Assembly (NCBI RefSeq): GCF_900104555.1
Contig: NZ_FNJU01000001.1
Coordinates: forward strand, 434,001 to 498,000
Origin: Litchfieldia salsa
GTDB lineage: Bacteria; Bacillota; Bacilli; Bacillales; Bacillaceae_L
Reading direction: 5' to 3'
DNA length: 64,000 nucleotides
Positions 37,784 to 46,539 of this stretch are shown here, piece by piece. Numbering within the stretch: position 1 is the first letter of the stretch; every line of letters starts with the position of its first letter. The translations under genes were made by a program, and so were the position numbers. The notes below the pieces were generated by a model. The model saw nothing but the letters and a program-made list of their open reading frames with translations. It had not been told where the DNA came from and did not search any database.

Positions 37784-38608
37784 TTAAACTATTTGCATTT
37801 CTTTTGGGTAGCCGAATCCCCCATAATCTTGGCAAGTTTTTTCGGCTGACCTTGTTCCTTTTTCAATAGCAGCTTCTATTGTATCACCACTAATATAAGA
37901 GGTTAAAAATCCAGCGATTAAACTATCCCCTGCACCCATTGTATCAACTACACTAATATTCTTTAGCATTTGCTCATATATCCTTCCATTTTTGATGAAA
38001 ATTGCGGGTCTTCCTCCTCTAGTTAAACCAATGATTTCAAAACGAAAAGAAGCTAAATCCCTAATGAAACGTTCAAGCTCTTCATCTGAAAGTTCTGCAG
38101 CTGAGAAAAAGGCATAAGAAATATACGGAGCAATCGACTCAATATAAGTTAGATCTTTCCTATTTGAAAAGTCATAGGATACTTTCGATACTTGAGACAA
38201 TTTAGATAATTCACTTTCCATGGAGGAATAGCAACTCACATGACTTAGATCAAATGTTTTTATATAATCCAACTCTTCTTGAACAAGCTGAATTTTAAAT
38301 TTATGTTGTACAGTATTTTTAGGCCCACCAACAAATACACGGTCATTATCTCCTGTTAATGTAACCTGCGGCTGTCCAGTAATACCAGTAACATCGCGTG
38401 AATAACGATAATCGATCCCTTCTCGATTTAGTACATACTTAATATGTCCAGCAGGCTCATCATTACCAAATATCCCTAAATAAGCTACTTCACTAGCCCC
38501 ATTGCGTTTAGCATTTACTGCTACATTTACACAATTACCTCCAGGATAATATTTATTTTGATCTAAATAGCAGTCAACTACGTTATCACCAATTGTTATT
38601 AGTTTCAT
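37784..38608 (-). CDS. frlD: Fructoselysine 6-kinase
   Basis: A 274-residue PfkB-family sugar kinase. The N-terminal signature reads YYPGGNCVNVAVNAKRNG, and the C-terminal ATP/anion-hole motif is VDTMGAGDSLIAGFL with the catalytic Asp in GAGD. It phosphorylates fructoselysine (and similar Amadori compounds) at the 6 position, giving the substrate for FrlB. It starts six bases after the stop of frlM, fourth downstream in the frl operon. Known FrlD is about 260-285 residues. Confidence 0.88.
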   Translation of the reverse strand: MKLITIGDNVVDCYLDQNKYYPGGNCVNVAVNAKRNGASEVAYLGIFGNDEPAGHIKYVLNREGIDYRYSRDVTGITGQPQVTLTGDNDRVFVGGPKNTVQHKFKIQLVQEELDYIKTFDLSHVSCYSSMESELSKLSQVSKVSYDFSNRKDLTYIESIAPYISYAFFSAAELSDEELERFIRDLASFRFEIIGLTRGGRPAIFIKNGRIYEQMLKNISVVDTMGAGDSLIAGFLTSYISGDTIEAAIEKGTRSAEKTCQDYGGFGYPKEMQIV

Positions 38609-38614
38609 TCGTTA

Positions 38615-39505
38615 TCATCCTTTCACAGATCCTTCCGCAAGACCTCTAACCAAATATTTTTGTAAGAAAATAAGTAGAATAATCATTGGTACTGATGCGA
38701 TTACCATTCCAGATAGCAATACTCCCCAGTCTGTACGAAGTGCATCACGGAAAACCATTAATCCTGACGGGATCGTTTTTAATTCACTAGAATTTATAAA
38801 AACGGTTGCAAATAAGAATTCATTCCAAGCAAAATATGCCGTTAAAATAACTGAAGTAAAAACGATAGGTAATGAAATTGGCAAATAAATTCGCCAATAA
38901 ATACCGAATTCCGAACAACCATCCATCAATGCTGATTCAGACAACTCTTTAGGAACTGATAAAAAGAAGGCACGAATCAATATAATCGTTAAAGGCAATC
39001 GATAGGCTACATAGGTCAAAATAAGTGCCCAATGTGTATCTATTAAGTTTGTTATTGTTAGAATTTCAAATAAGGGGATTAAAGCAACTTGTGGATTCAT
39101 CATTAACCCACCTATTGTAAATAATAACCCAGCGTCAATCCAACGATTTTTATATCTAGATAGTACGAACGCAGCCATCGAACCTATTAACACTGTTAGG
39201 ATAATAGTTAATGAGGTGACATAAACACTGTTGAAAAAATAGCTCGAAATCCCTTTCGACCATGCTTGGGTATAGTTTTCAAACTTCCAATCTGTAGGTA
39301 AAGCCCAAACATTACTATAGATTTCCTGATAACTTTTAAATGAGGATATAAACATCCAAAATAGTGGGTATAAAATGATCACTGCATATGCTAGCAAACC
39401 CAGAAATACGATATTTTTGCTGATTCGTGTCTGGAATGGGATTTTAATTTTATTAGTAGTGATCGAGCTAGGGAGAGTGGTTTTTCTAAAATTGGTTTTT
39501 ATCAT
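38615..39505 (-). CDS. frlM: Fructoselysine ABC importer, permease FrlM
   Basis: A 296-residue inner-membrane permease of the MalG/CUT1 type with six predicted helices. The ATPase-contact EAA loop reads ESALMDGCSEFGIYWRIYLP. ATG 39505 is preferred over the TTG at 39514 because GGAGG (39516-39520) would abut the TTG but lies ten bases from the ATG. It begins five bases after the frlN stop. Partner permease FrlN and binding protein FrlO are upstream. No ATPase gene is nearby; B. subtilis uses the shared MsmX. Confidence 0.88.
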   Translation of the reverse strand: MIKTNFRKTTLPSSITTNKIKIPFQTRISKNIVFLGLLAYAVIILYPLFWMFISSFKSYQEIYSNVWALPTDWKFENYTQAWSKGISSYFFNSVYVTSLTIILTVLIGSMAAFVLSRYKNRWIDAGLLFTIGGLMMNPQVALIPLFEILTITNLIDTHWALILTYVAYRLPLTIILIRAFFLSVPKELSESALMDGCSEFGIYWRIYLPISLPIVFTSVILTAYFAWNEFLFATVFINSSELKTIPSGLMVFRDALRTDWGVLLSGMVIASVPMIILLIFLQKYLVRGLAEGSVKG

Positions 39506-39510
39506 ATAAG

Positions 39511-40395
39511 TCAATCCTCCTTCCCTGTTTTAGAAACTTTAATTTGAATTAACGCAAATAGTGCAGATAATAAGAAGATAAGAGATGCTAATGTTGAGGC
39601 ATAGCCCATGTCATCTTTAAAGAAACCTGTTTGATACATGTGAACCGCCAATGTCATCGAACTATTTCCTGGACCACCATTTGTAAGAATGTAAGGTTCA
39701 TTAAATACTAGAATAGATCCAGTCACAGTAACTAATAAGTTAACAAAGGTTGCTTCTTTCACTTGTGGAACTGTGATAGTAAAGAATCGACGTACTTTTC
39801 CAGCTCCATCGATTTCTGCGGCTTCATATAGTTCTTTCGGAACTTTCTGAATTGCAACAATAAACAACATCGTAATTAGCCCAACACTTTGCCATTGAGA
39901 CATGGCGATTACACTATATATGGCTGTAGTAGAATTACCTAACCATGGCTTGGCCAACTCTTCTAATCCAATTAGCTCCAGGAAACTATTTAACAACCCA
40001 ATTTGGGGATTATAGACAAATCCAAATAATAAGGCAATAACAGAGATTGAAATCATGACTGGCATAAAATAAATAACCCTTAAAGCTGGTGCGAAGCGTC
40101 TGAAAAATTTATCCTCTAAAACAGCAGCAAGCACTAGAGCAAAAAACACTTGCAGTAACACGGATATGACTGCATATTTGACATTATTTTTTAACGCGAT
40201 TATGGCTACCTCATCAACCAATAATTCTTTAATTTTACTAAAACCAACAAATTCTTTCGATTGAGAAAATACACTAAATTCAAAAAAACTATTATAAAAA
40301 TTTTGAATTAGTGGTATGTAAATAAATAGTCCTAAAAATAAAACCGTTGGTAACATGAATAAGATCGGTGTTATATATGCCTTTTTAATCATCAT
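39511..40395 (-). CDS. frlN: Fructoselysine ABC importer, permease FrlN
   Basis: A 294-residue permease of the MalF/UgpA type. Six helices, including ITPILFMLPTVLFLGLFIYI, and the EAA loop YEAAEIDGAGKVRRFFTITV facing the ATPase. It lies 75 bp after frlO. Its N-terminus starts with tandem ATGs (40395 and 40392); either could be used. It forms the channel with FrlM. Confidence 0.88.
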   Translation of the reverse strand: MMIKKAYITPILFMLPTVLFLGLFIYIPLIQNFYNSFFEFSVFSQSKEFVGFSKIKELLVDEVAIIALKNNVKYAVISVLLQVFFALVLAAVLEDKFFRRFAPALRVIYFMPVMISISVIALLFGFVYNPQIGLLNSFLELIGLEELAKPWLGNSTTAIYSVIAMSQWQSVGLITMLFIVAIQKVPKELYEAAEIDGAGKVRRFFTITVPQVKEATFVNLLVTVTGSILVFNEPYILTNGGPGNSSMTLAVHMYQTGFFKDDMGYASTLASLIFLLSALFALIQIKVSKTGKED

Positions 40396-40470
40396 TCCTA
40401 ACCCCCCACCCTTCTTTTTATAGAATTGCCCTAACCTTCAAGCTAGTTAGGGCAATCCTATTAAATATTT

Positions 40471-41754
40471 CTATTGATTACGTAATTTCGCAGCTGCTTC
40501 CTGTACTTTTTTCATAATTTCTTCTGGTGTTGTTTGACCGGTTGCTAATTCCTGACCACCTCGCATGAAAATATCAGCAATTGAAATATCAATCGCATTA
40601 TCAAACCAAGGGGTTGCATCTGATGCATCTAAAATAATTTGATAAGCTTCTAGACTTGTAGGATTTGAGGTTTCTTCCGTTACCCCACCTTTAATCGCAT
40701 TCAACTGACCATCTGCTTTTGTAAATGCTCTAGCTGTTTCCTCTGAAGTTAGGAATTTTAAAAACTCTACTGCTTCAGGAGGAGCATTTTTACTCAACAT
40801 CCAGCCCTCTGGTGCACCAGTTAATGATTTAGGTCTTCCTTCCCCATCCTTCACTTCCGGGAAATTAAAGAATCCAAAATCAACATCACCAGCATCTTGT
40901 ACATATTTCACCTCAGCAAATTGCATGTATAATACTGGAACTTCACCAGCAGCAAACATGTTTCGAGCGGCTTCATGATCAATTGCTGTTGAAACATCAC
41001 CCATGTATGTCGTTAATTCTTTAAAAATTTCAAGACCACGTATATATCCTGGATCTGTAAATTCACCTGTCTCAGGGGTATAATCTTTAACTAGTACACT
41101 ATTATCTACAACTCTATCGAAAATAGTTCCCATGTAATGAGAGATTGCCCAAGCATTTGTTAAACCTTCTACAACAGGTGTTTCGTATCCTGCTTCTTTT
41201 AGCTGATCTAACGCAGTAATAAGTTCATCGTATGAGCCAGGTACAGCTATATTATTCTCTTCGAATATTTGTTTGTTATAAAAGAAAGCCTTACCATCGA
41301 CAGTAAAAGGAATTCCGTAAGTAACATCATCAAAAGTAAATCCAGCATATTGAGATTCGATGATATTACCTGACCATTCTGTATCAGCCGCGATAACATC
41401 ATTCAATTCCATGATTCGTCCGGAATTCACTAGATTTGCGGCAAATGTGTCTGACCAAGATGTGAAGACATCAGGTAAATCATCATTTGAAACCAATACT
41501 CTGATCTTTTCTTTGTAAGAATCATTTAATACAGCATCAACATTTATTTTTACATTTGGATTGAGTTTTTCAAACTCTGCAATTTTTTCATCATAGAATG
41601 ATTTTCTAGGTTCATTAGGCCAACGATGGAAGAAATCAATCACTACTTTATCACCTTCAGTTGCTTCGCCATCACTTTCATTGGAGGAAGAACATGCTGC
41701 TAAAAACATAGAACTAACTAAAACAACAACTAAAAAGCTAAGAAACTTTTTCAT
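40471..41754 (-). CDS. frlO: Fructoselysine-binding lipoprotein FrlO
   Basis: A 427-residue solute-binding protein of the CUT1 type. The signal carries a lipobox FLAAC at residues 18-22, so it is anchored in the membrane's outer face. Then follow DFFHRWPNEPRKSFYD, IPFTVDGKAFFYNKQIFEEN and LTGAPEGWMLSKNAPPEAVE, typical of type I sugar-binding proteins. It delivers the Amadori sugar to FrlN/FrlM. It is cotranscribed with frlB, 33 bp downstream. Confidence 0.9.
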   Translation of the reverse strand: MKKFLSFLVVVLVSSMFLAACSSSNESDGEATEGDKVVIDFFHRWPNEPRKSFYDEKIAEFEKLNPNVKINVDAVLNDSYKEKIRVLVSNDDLPDVFTSWSDTFAANLVNSGRIMELNDVIAADTEWSGNIIESQYAGFTFDDVTYGIPFTVDGKAFFYNKQIFEENNIAVPGSYDELITALDQLKEAGYETPVVEGLTNAWAISHYMGTIFDRVVDNSVLVKDYTPETGEFTDPGYIRGLEIFKELTTYMGDVSTAIDHEAARNMFAAGEVPVLYMQFAEVKYVQDAGDVDFGFFNFPEVKDGEGRPKSLTGAPEGWMLSKNAPPEAVEFLKFLTSEETARAFTKADGQLNAIKGGVTEETSNPTSLEAYQIILDASDATPWFDNAIDISIADIFMRGGQELATGQTTPEEIMKKVQEAAAKLRNQ

Positions 41755-41787
41755 TTATATTTCCCCCTAACCCAATTTTGCAGAATA

Positions 41788-42762
41788 TTAGTACTCCATT
41801 TTCCACATATATCTTCTTACTGATAATGGATGTCCAGTATGTTCAGCTAAACCGTCAGCGTACAAACGTAATACAGGACCCGCTAGTGCTGGACCGAAAT
41901 ACTCTTTAAGGTCTTCGTCCACCCCAGTATAATCAAACTCTTTTACGTTAACAACTTCAACTTTCTCGCTATACTTGGTAACAAAATCAAGAGCGCGTTG
42001 ATCAAGTGGTGTACTTGGTCCTTCCCCAACCACCATTAAAAATGGTACATCATAATCAGTCACTTCAAATGGTCCGTGGAAATACTCTCCTGAATGAATC
42101 GCATTGGAATGGATCCAAAGCATTTCCATTAACAAACAACTTGTGAAGGAATATGCATGGTGGATATATGCTCCACTTGCCATTGTATAAATAACCTTAT
42201 CACGCTTATACTTCTTTCCAAATGCATCAGCTACATCTTTATATTTTGCTTGGTTGCTTTCAATTAGCTGATCTATTTTAGATAATTGGTCAACACCACG
42301 GAGAAATTTCTCTTCACCAGTTAGTAGATTAAGTAACTTAAAGAGTAGAGTGTAATATACACCAATTTCTCCATCTATTGCATCAGATCCATCTTTGTAA
42401 TTGTAATGTACAGTATATTCTGATTCCTTGCAAAGAGCTGATTCAACATCCATTGAAATGGCAACGGTTAATGCCCCTTGTTCTCTAGCATATGTAGCTG
42501 CATCAACTGTTTCTGGAGTTGTACCAGAATGAGATCTTAGGATTACAAGACTATTTTCACCCAATGCCTTTGGTGCACGGTGAATAAATTCATTTGATGT
42601 ATAAACAAAACTTGCCATGCTAGTATCTTTTGTAACAAAATACTCCCCCAGTGAAAGCGCTGCCATAGAACCTCCACACGCAACAAAGAAAATATTTTTA
42701 ATATCCTTCCCTTTCGCAGCCTCGATGACGTTTTGAATTTGTTCTACATGTTCTTTTTTCAT
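41788..42762 (-). CDS. frlB: Fructoselysine-6-phosphate deglycase FrlB
   Basis: A 324-residue double-SIS-domain protein, related to glucosamine-6-phosphate synthase's isomerase half. SIS blocks are NIFFVACGGSMAALSLGEYF, LRSHSGTTPETVDAA, then DKVIYTMASGAYIHHAYSF. Characteristic for the family are HSGEYFHGPFEVTDYDVP and the C-terminal EHTGHPLSVRRYMWKMEY. It splits fructoselysine-6-phosphate into lysine and glucose-6-phosphate. It is the first gene of the operon, with GGGAGAGG before the ATG, and lies behind the operator-bearing promoter. Confidence 0.9.
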   Translation of the reverse strand: MKKEHVEQIQNVIEAAKGKDIKNIFFVACGGSMAALSLGEYFVTKDTSMASFVYTSNEFIHRAPKALGENSLVILRSHSGTTPETVDAATYAREQGALTVAISMDVESALCKESEYTVHYNYKDGSDAIDGEIGVYYTLLFKLLNLLTGEEKFLRGVDQLSKIDQLIESNQAKYKDVADAFGKKYKRDKVIYTMASGAYIHHAYSFTSCLLMEMLWIHSNAIHSGEYFHGPFEVTDYDVPFLMVVGEGPSTPLDQRALDFVTKYSEKVEVVNVKEFDYTGVDEDLKEYFGPALAGPVLRLYADGLAEHTGHPLSVRRYMWKMEY

Positions 42763-42837
42763 AAAATTACCTCTCCCTTCATTTTATCACTTAGTTTGGT
42801 AAGAATTTTGTTATCCTCATCTACCACCTAAGTAATT

Positions 42838-42896
42838 ATGATGTCATATAACATCATATCTATAATCATAGTACATCATATGACGTTATAGGTCAA
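42838..42896 (-). promoter_or_regulatory. frl operon promoter with two operators
   Basis: On the minus strand: -35 TTGACC (42891-42896), 17-bp spacer, -10 TACTAT (42868-42873). An imperfect ACATCATATGACGT site fills the spacer, and a perfect ATGATGT-N6-ACATCAT palindrome lies just past the -10 (42838-42857). Two related half-site pairs around one promoter are what a dimeric GntR-type repressor would use. The GntR/UTRA gene at 36996 is the likely partner. Confidence 0.75.
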
Positions 42897-42929
42897 CTGT
42901 TTATTTAAAATTTTCTAATAATTGTTCTT

Positions 42930-42976
42930 GAGCCAAGGTAAGCCAAGGTGAGCCAAGGGACAGGTCCCTCGTCCCA
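42930..42976. repeat. Dispersed repeat family F with tandem leader
   Basis: GAGCCAAGGTAAGCCAAGGT, GAGCCAAGGGACAGGTCCCT: the family F palindrome preceded by two extra AGCCAAGG units. Confidence 0.75.
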
Positions 42977-43057
42977 GTCACCAAATCAGTTGGAAACGGA
43001 ACATTCCCCTCATCTCTTCCTTGATACACTCCACAATATACCGTTTTGAAGACATAG

Positions 43058-43119
43058 AAAAAACTCCCCCGAGGATAAACTGATTTTTTTTAATCTGTCT
43101 ACCTTAAAGGGAGCATATC
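43058..43119. repeat. Dispersed repeat family D
   Basis: AAAACTCCCCCGAGGATAAA, CTGATTTTTTTTAATCTG and TCTACCTTAAAGGGAGCATA. Related to copies at 43404, 55283, 56567 and 61374. Confidence 0.8.
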
Positions 43120-43132
43120 ACTCTGTACTGCA

Positions 43133-43402
43133 CCCCAAAAGTTAGAGTCAAAATCTAAACTTTTGGGGTGTTTATTTTGGCTAAAAAATATAGTTATTAT
43201 TTGAAATTAACGGTGGTTAGAGAATACCAAGAGGGAAAATTAGGGATCAGACCCCTGGCCAAGAAGCATGGGATCAGGTCAAAGTCAGTAGTTGAAAGGT
43301 GGATAAAAGTATATGAAAGATTTGGTGCTGAAGGATTAAAAAGTAAAAACAAAACCTATACTGTTCAATTCAGACTAGATGTATTAAAATGCACTTCAAA
43401 CC
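43133..43402 (+). mobile_element. Left end and orfA start of an IS3-family element
   Basis: A hairpin-forming end (CCCCAAAAGTTAG...CTAAACTTTTGGGG, 43134-43171) precedes an ORF beginning about 43168 whose first 75 residues are an IS3/IS150 OrfA helix-turn-helix region: YYLKLTVVREYQEGKLGIRP, LAKKHGI and VVERWIKVYERFGAEGL. After about 43400 the frame enters a family D repeat and the transposase stops making sense. The rest of the IS is absent. A truncated IS, possibly cut by a deletion at the repeat. Confidence 0.65.
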
Positions 43403-43403
43403 T

Positions 43404-43486
43404 AAAAAAACTCCCTCTAAGGATAAACAGATTTATTATTGAATCTGTCTACCTTAAAGGAAGTATCTCGCTTGGTGCCAGGCACC
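43404..43486. repeat. Dispersed repeat family D with GGTGCCAGGCACC tail
   Basis: AAAAAACTCCCTCTAAGGAT, AAACAGATTTATTATTGAATC, then ACCTTAAAGGAAGTATCTCG and the palindrome GGTGCCAGGCACC. On the minus strand it is a hairpin followed by T7, placed about 50 bp after the cupin gene stop. It interrupts the IS3 OrfA. Confidence 0.85.
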
Positions 43487-43535
43487 CGAATAAATATCCA
43501 CTTACTTGAAAACATGAATGGATATGGGATATTCG

Positions 43536-43853
43536 TTACTTCCCTATTAAGTCCTCCCTAACAGGTGTGAAAGAATCTAATAGTGCAGATTCCTCCAGTG
43601 CGGTTACACTATGCTTGCTATTGCTTGGTATGTAAATCGTCTCTCCTTGTGAGATGATCGTTTCATTCCCATCGATTTGAAAAGCAATTTTCCCTTTTAG
43701 GCAGTAGCTCATTTGTTCATGTACATGACTATGCTCATAACCCTCTGCCCCTTGTTCAAAATGAACCTCCATCATCATTAATCCTTCACCTGGAGTAAAT
43801 ATCTTACGTGTTACACCAGGCTCTGCACTATCCCATTCATTTATTTTCCCCAT
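43536..43853 (-). CDS. KdgF-like cupin
   Basis: A 105-residue single-domain cupin. Metal-binding residues are in EHSHVHEQMSYCLKGK (two His and one Glu) and a final His in IPSNSKHSV. The pattern is like KdgF, which converts unsaturated uronates from pectin or alginate into ketone forms. The nearby GH105 enzyme, which releases such unsaturated sugars, supports this. Its 3' end is followed by a family D terminator-like repeat. GGAGAGGGAG precedes the ATG. Confidence 0.75.
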   Translation of the reverse strand: MGKINEWDSAEPGVTRKIFTPGEGLMMMEVHFEQGAEGYEHSHVHEQMSYCLKGKIAFQIDGNETIISQGETIYIPSNSKHSVTALEESALLDSFTPVREDLIGK

Positions 43854-43928
43854 ATCTCCCTCTCCATTTCTCTAGTAGATGATTTTTATTGGCTCTTCGC
43901 AAACTATGTTGCTATTTGACTAGGTTAG

Positions 43929-44056
43929 GTTGATTTGCACTCCAGGTATGTGCTTTCCGCGGGGCAGGTGATGAGCCTCCTCGTCGCCAAGCTCCTGTGG
44001 GGTCTCATCCTTCCTGCGCATCCCGCAGGAGTCACATACCTTCCGTTCCAATCAAC
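43929..44056. repeat. Dispersed repeat family B, copy 1
   Basis: A ~128-bp unit bounded by GTTGATT and AATCAAC with the GC-rich inside GTGCTTTCCGCGGGGCAGGT, GATGAGCCTCCTCGTCGCC and CATCCCGCAGGAGTCACATA. A second copy lies at 45017-45144, on the other side of the YesL-like gene. Confidence 0.9.
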
Positions 44057-44084
44057 GAGCTCTACACATTAACTATGTCTAAAA

Positions 44085-44282
44085 ACAACAATCTTTTAGA
44101 CATATAACATTGAAATAGCTGTTACAAGCAGGATGAATACACGTAGACTCCTGCGGGACCAGTGGCCAAAGTGAGACCCCACAGGAGCATTAGCGACGAG
44201 GAGGCTCACTGGTCACCCGCCGGACGCGGAGTGTATTCATCCTGTGGCTTTAAAAGCAACAATCTATACGAAAACAGCCTTT
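44085..44282. repeat. Dispersed repeat family A, copy 4
   Basis: Same unit as at 22831 and 24610: GTAGACTCCTGCGGGACCAG through GGACGCGGAGTGTATTCATC and the flank AAAAGCAACAATCTATACG. It follows the family B element directly. Confidence 0.9.
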
Positions 44283-44301
44283 AGAAAAGAGCCTTTTCAT
44301 T

Positions 44302-44949
44302 TCAGGAAAATGATTCCTCTTTCTCTTCATATCCGTCATAGCTTTCTGCTTTAGAAAACACTTGGTAAGAAATATACATCATTAAGTAAGCTAGAAGACT
44401 CACACTGAAGAATGGAATAATCCCAGGCAGGATCGATAGCATTAGGTATAAAATAAACATGGCGATCATCATTCCAAATGTGAAATGTGGATAAGAAGCA
44501 CCTAATATCAACGCATATTTAATATAACTAAGCGTTTTCCATTCATAGTGAACATAGACTGGAAAAATGTAAAGCACAATAATGATAAAGAAGAAGCCTA
44601 TTGCAAGAACGCTAAAACGCAGCAATGTTAATAAGATTCCCTCAGTTGGTATGTAGGCTAAATCAACATATAACATATACCCGAATGAAAATAAAATGAG
44701 GCCGAGCATGTTAGACTTTATGAACTCCTTGCGAAAGGTTTTCGCAAAGGTTTGAAAGATTGGAAAATCCGTTCGTCCCATTACCCATTTTCGGGTAACT
44801 GAGAAAAGCGCTACAGTAGCTGGCATAATCCCAAAGGCAACTAAACCTGCTAACGAAAAAACGATCCAAAGGAAGTTTACATATGCAAATCTTGAAATCC
44901 ATTCACTTATAAGAAAGAATCTCCCTGATAAACCACCTAATTTCATCAT
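44302..44949 (-). CDS. YesL-like DUF624 membrane protein
   Basis: A 215-residue membrane protein with about five helices (YVNFLWIVFSLAGLVAFGI, MLGLILFSFGYMLYVDLAYI, LTLLRFSVLAIGFFFIIIVLY and others). KWVMGRTDFPIFQTFAKTFR between helices one and two is the DUF624 signature. YesL proteins sit in pectin and other polysaccharide loci of Bacillus, near solute importers, with unknown role. GH105 is upstream on the same strand, but repeat B lies between them. AAAGGAGG precedes the start. Confidence 0.8.
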   Translation of the reverse strand: MMKLGGLSGRFFLISEWISRFAYVNFLWIVFSLAGLVAFGIMPATVALFSVTRKWVMGRTDFPIFQTFAKTFRKEFIKSNMLGLILFSFGYMLYVDLAYIPTEGILLTLLRFSVLAIGFFFIIIVLYIFPVYVHYEWKTLSYIKYALILGASYPHFTFGMMIAMFILYLMLSILPGIIPFFSVSLLAYLMMYISYQVFSKAESYDGYEEKEESFS

Positions 44950-45016
44950 GTTAACCTCCTTTGGGTAATCAAGTTTACTAGCTTTTACTTACGTTTTTTT
45001 GCTTTTAACAAAGGAT

Positions 45017-45144
45017 GTTGATTTACACTCCAGGTGTGTGCTTTCCGCGGGGCAGGTGATGAGCCTCCTCGTCGCTATGCTCCTGCGGGGTCTCATCCAT
45101 CCTGCATATCCCGCAGGAGTCACACACCTTACGTTCCAATCAAC
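45017..45144. repeat. Dispersed repeat family B, copy 2
   Basis: Same unit as at 43929: GTTGATTTACACTCCAGGTG through GTTCCAATCAAC, same orientation. Confidence 0.9.
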
Positions 45145-45197
45145 TAGCAACACCTAATTAAAGTGAACTAATTATATAAGCAACATTCTCTATCAAG

Positions 45198-46295
45198 TTA
45201 AGAAAATAGCTTTTCAATTTCCATGCATGCGAGAATAAATGCTCCTGCTCCATGTAAATCATTTTCACTGCGCTCTCGGGTAATATAGTAGTCAAATACA
45301 CCAATCGATGTACCAATACAAATATCTTTAATGACAACCGATTGATCCTTTTCTTCAATTTTATTCTCAATTAATCCCTGGAATCCTTTTTTTACGACTT
45401 CTGCCAACTCAGCATTCACATATTGTTTATTTACGGCTTTAGCGATTGTATAAAGAAACAAACAGGAAGCAGAAGATTCAAGCCAGTTCCCTTCATATGA
45501 TCCTTTGTCTACAACCTGATACCAAAGACCAGTGTCTTTATCTTGAAATTTTGTTAATGAAACAACGAGATCCTGAATCACACCAATCCATTCCAGACGT
45601 TTAGGATGGTCTTCCGGAAGCAAATCAATCATGTCAATGACCGCAAGTCCGTACCAGCCAAGTGCCCTTCCCCAAAATTCAGGTGCGGTGTTTGTCTCCG
45701 CCTTTGCCCAAGGTGTTTCACCTAACTCATCCCATCCATGATAGTACAGTCCAGTTTTCTCATCCTTCGTATGCTTTCTCATTAGTGCTTCCTGATGGAT
45801 GACCATATCTACCAGCTCAGGTTCATTAAATTCACTTGCATAATGGAGTGCAAATGGTCCCCCCATATATAAGCCATCTAACCACATTTGATAGGGGTAT
45901 TTATCCTTATGCCAAAAACCACCTTCACTTGTTTTATTAATCGTGTTATATAAATTCCGAAGCTTTTCAGCTGCTATTTTATACTTAGCTTCACCCGTTT
46001 TTTTGTATAGCGGATACAATAATAATCCTGCCTGTATCGAATCAAGTTCATCTCTTCTAAAATAAAAATTTCCGTGTTCGTCTATAAGGTTATCCACATA
46101 CTTTTTTACATATTGAAAGTACTGATCGTTCTTTGTTTTTTCCCATACACGCATCATTCCACACAAGAAAACACCCTGATGATAATGCCATGAACTTGCC
46201 GGTGGTAGTTCCTCTGGTGTAAATTTAGTCATTAACGTATCACACAATTTCTCTGCCCAATATAGGGGTGTTGTCACTTCTACACGTTCACCCAT
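45198..46295 (-). CDS. GH105 unsaturated rhamnogalacturonyl hydrolase
   Basis: A 365-residue (alpha/alpha)6-barrel enzyme of family GH105, like B. subtilis YteR and YesR. The key Asp is Asp140 in YQMWLDGLYMGGPF (Asp143 in YteR). FWGRALGWYGLAVIDMID and NWLESSASCLFLYTIAKA are typical barrel helices. There is no signal peptide, so it works in the cytoplasm on imported unsaturated disaccharides from pectin lyase action. Related neighbours are the KdgF-like cupin and the importer genes at 51.6-55.1 kb. AAAGGGTGG precedes the start. Confidence 0.9.
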   Translation of the reverse strand: MGERVEVTTPLYWAEKLCDTLMTKFTPEELPPASSWHYHQGVFLCGMMRVWEKTKNDQYFQYVKKYVDNLIDEHGNFYFRRDELDSIQAGLLLYPLYKKTGEAKYKIAAEKLRNLYNTINKTSEGGFWHKDKYPYQMWLDGLYMGGPFALHYASEFNEPELVDMVIHQEALMRKHTKDEKTGLYYHGWDELGETPWAKAETNTAPEFWGRALGWYGLAVIDMIDLLPEDHPKRLEWIGVIQDLVVSLTKFQDKDTGLWYQVVDKGSYEGNWLESSASCLFLYTIAKAVNKQYVNAELAEVVKKGFQGLIENKIEEKDQSVVIKDICIGTSIGVFDYYITRERSENDLHGAGAFILACMEIEKLFS

Positions 46296-46539
46296 TCCAT
46301 AACCACCCTTTATTATGATTTATTGTTCATAATGTAACCTACAAATGAAATTACATCTATAATCAATATGACAGAACCTTCAATATAGAGGAAAGCATGG
46401 CGTATCCTGCCCAAAACCTAATATATTGAACCAAATATAAGAAAATGATTATACCCATTTTTTCCTAATTTCTTTATAATAAAGATATTATCAACTTACT
46501 AAACTAGTTAAAAATAATTAATCATGTTAGGAGGATCAA

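Noticed and set aside
45158-45370. Minus-strand ORF of 70 codons over the GH105 3' end
   Set aside because: Off-frame overlap with the GH105 gene and no binding site.
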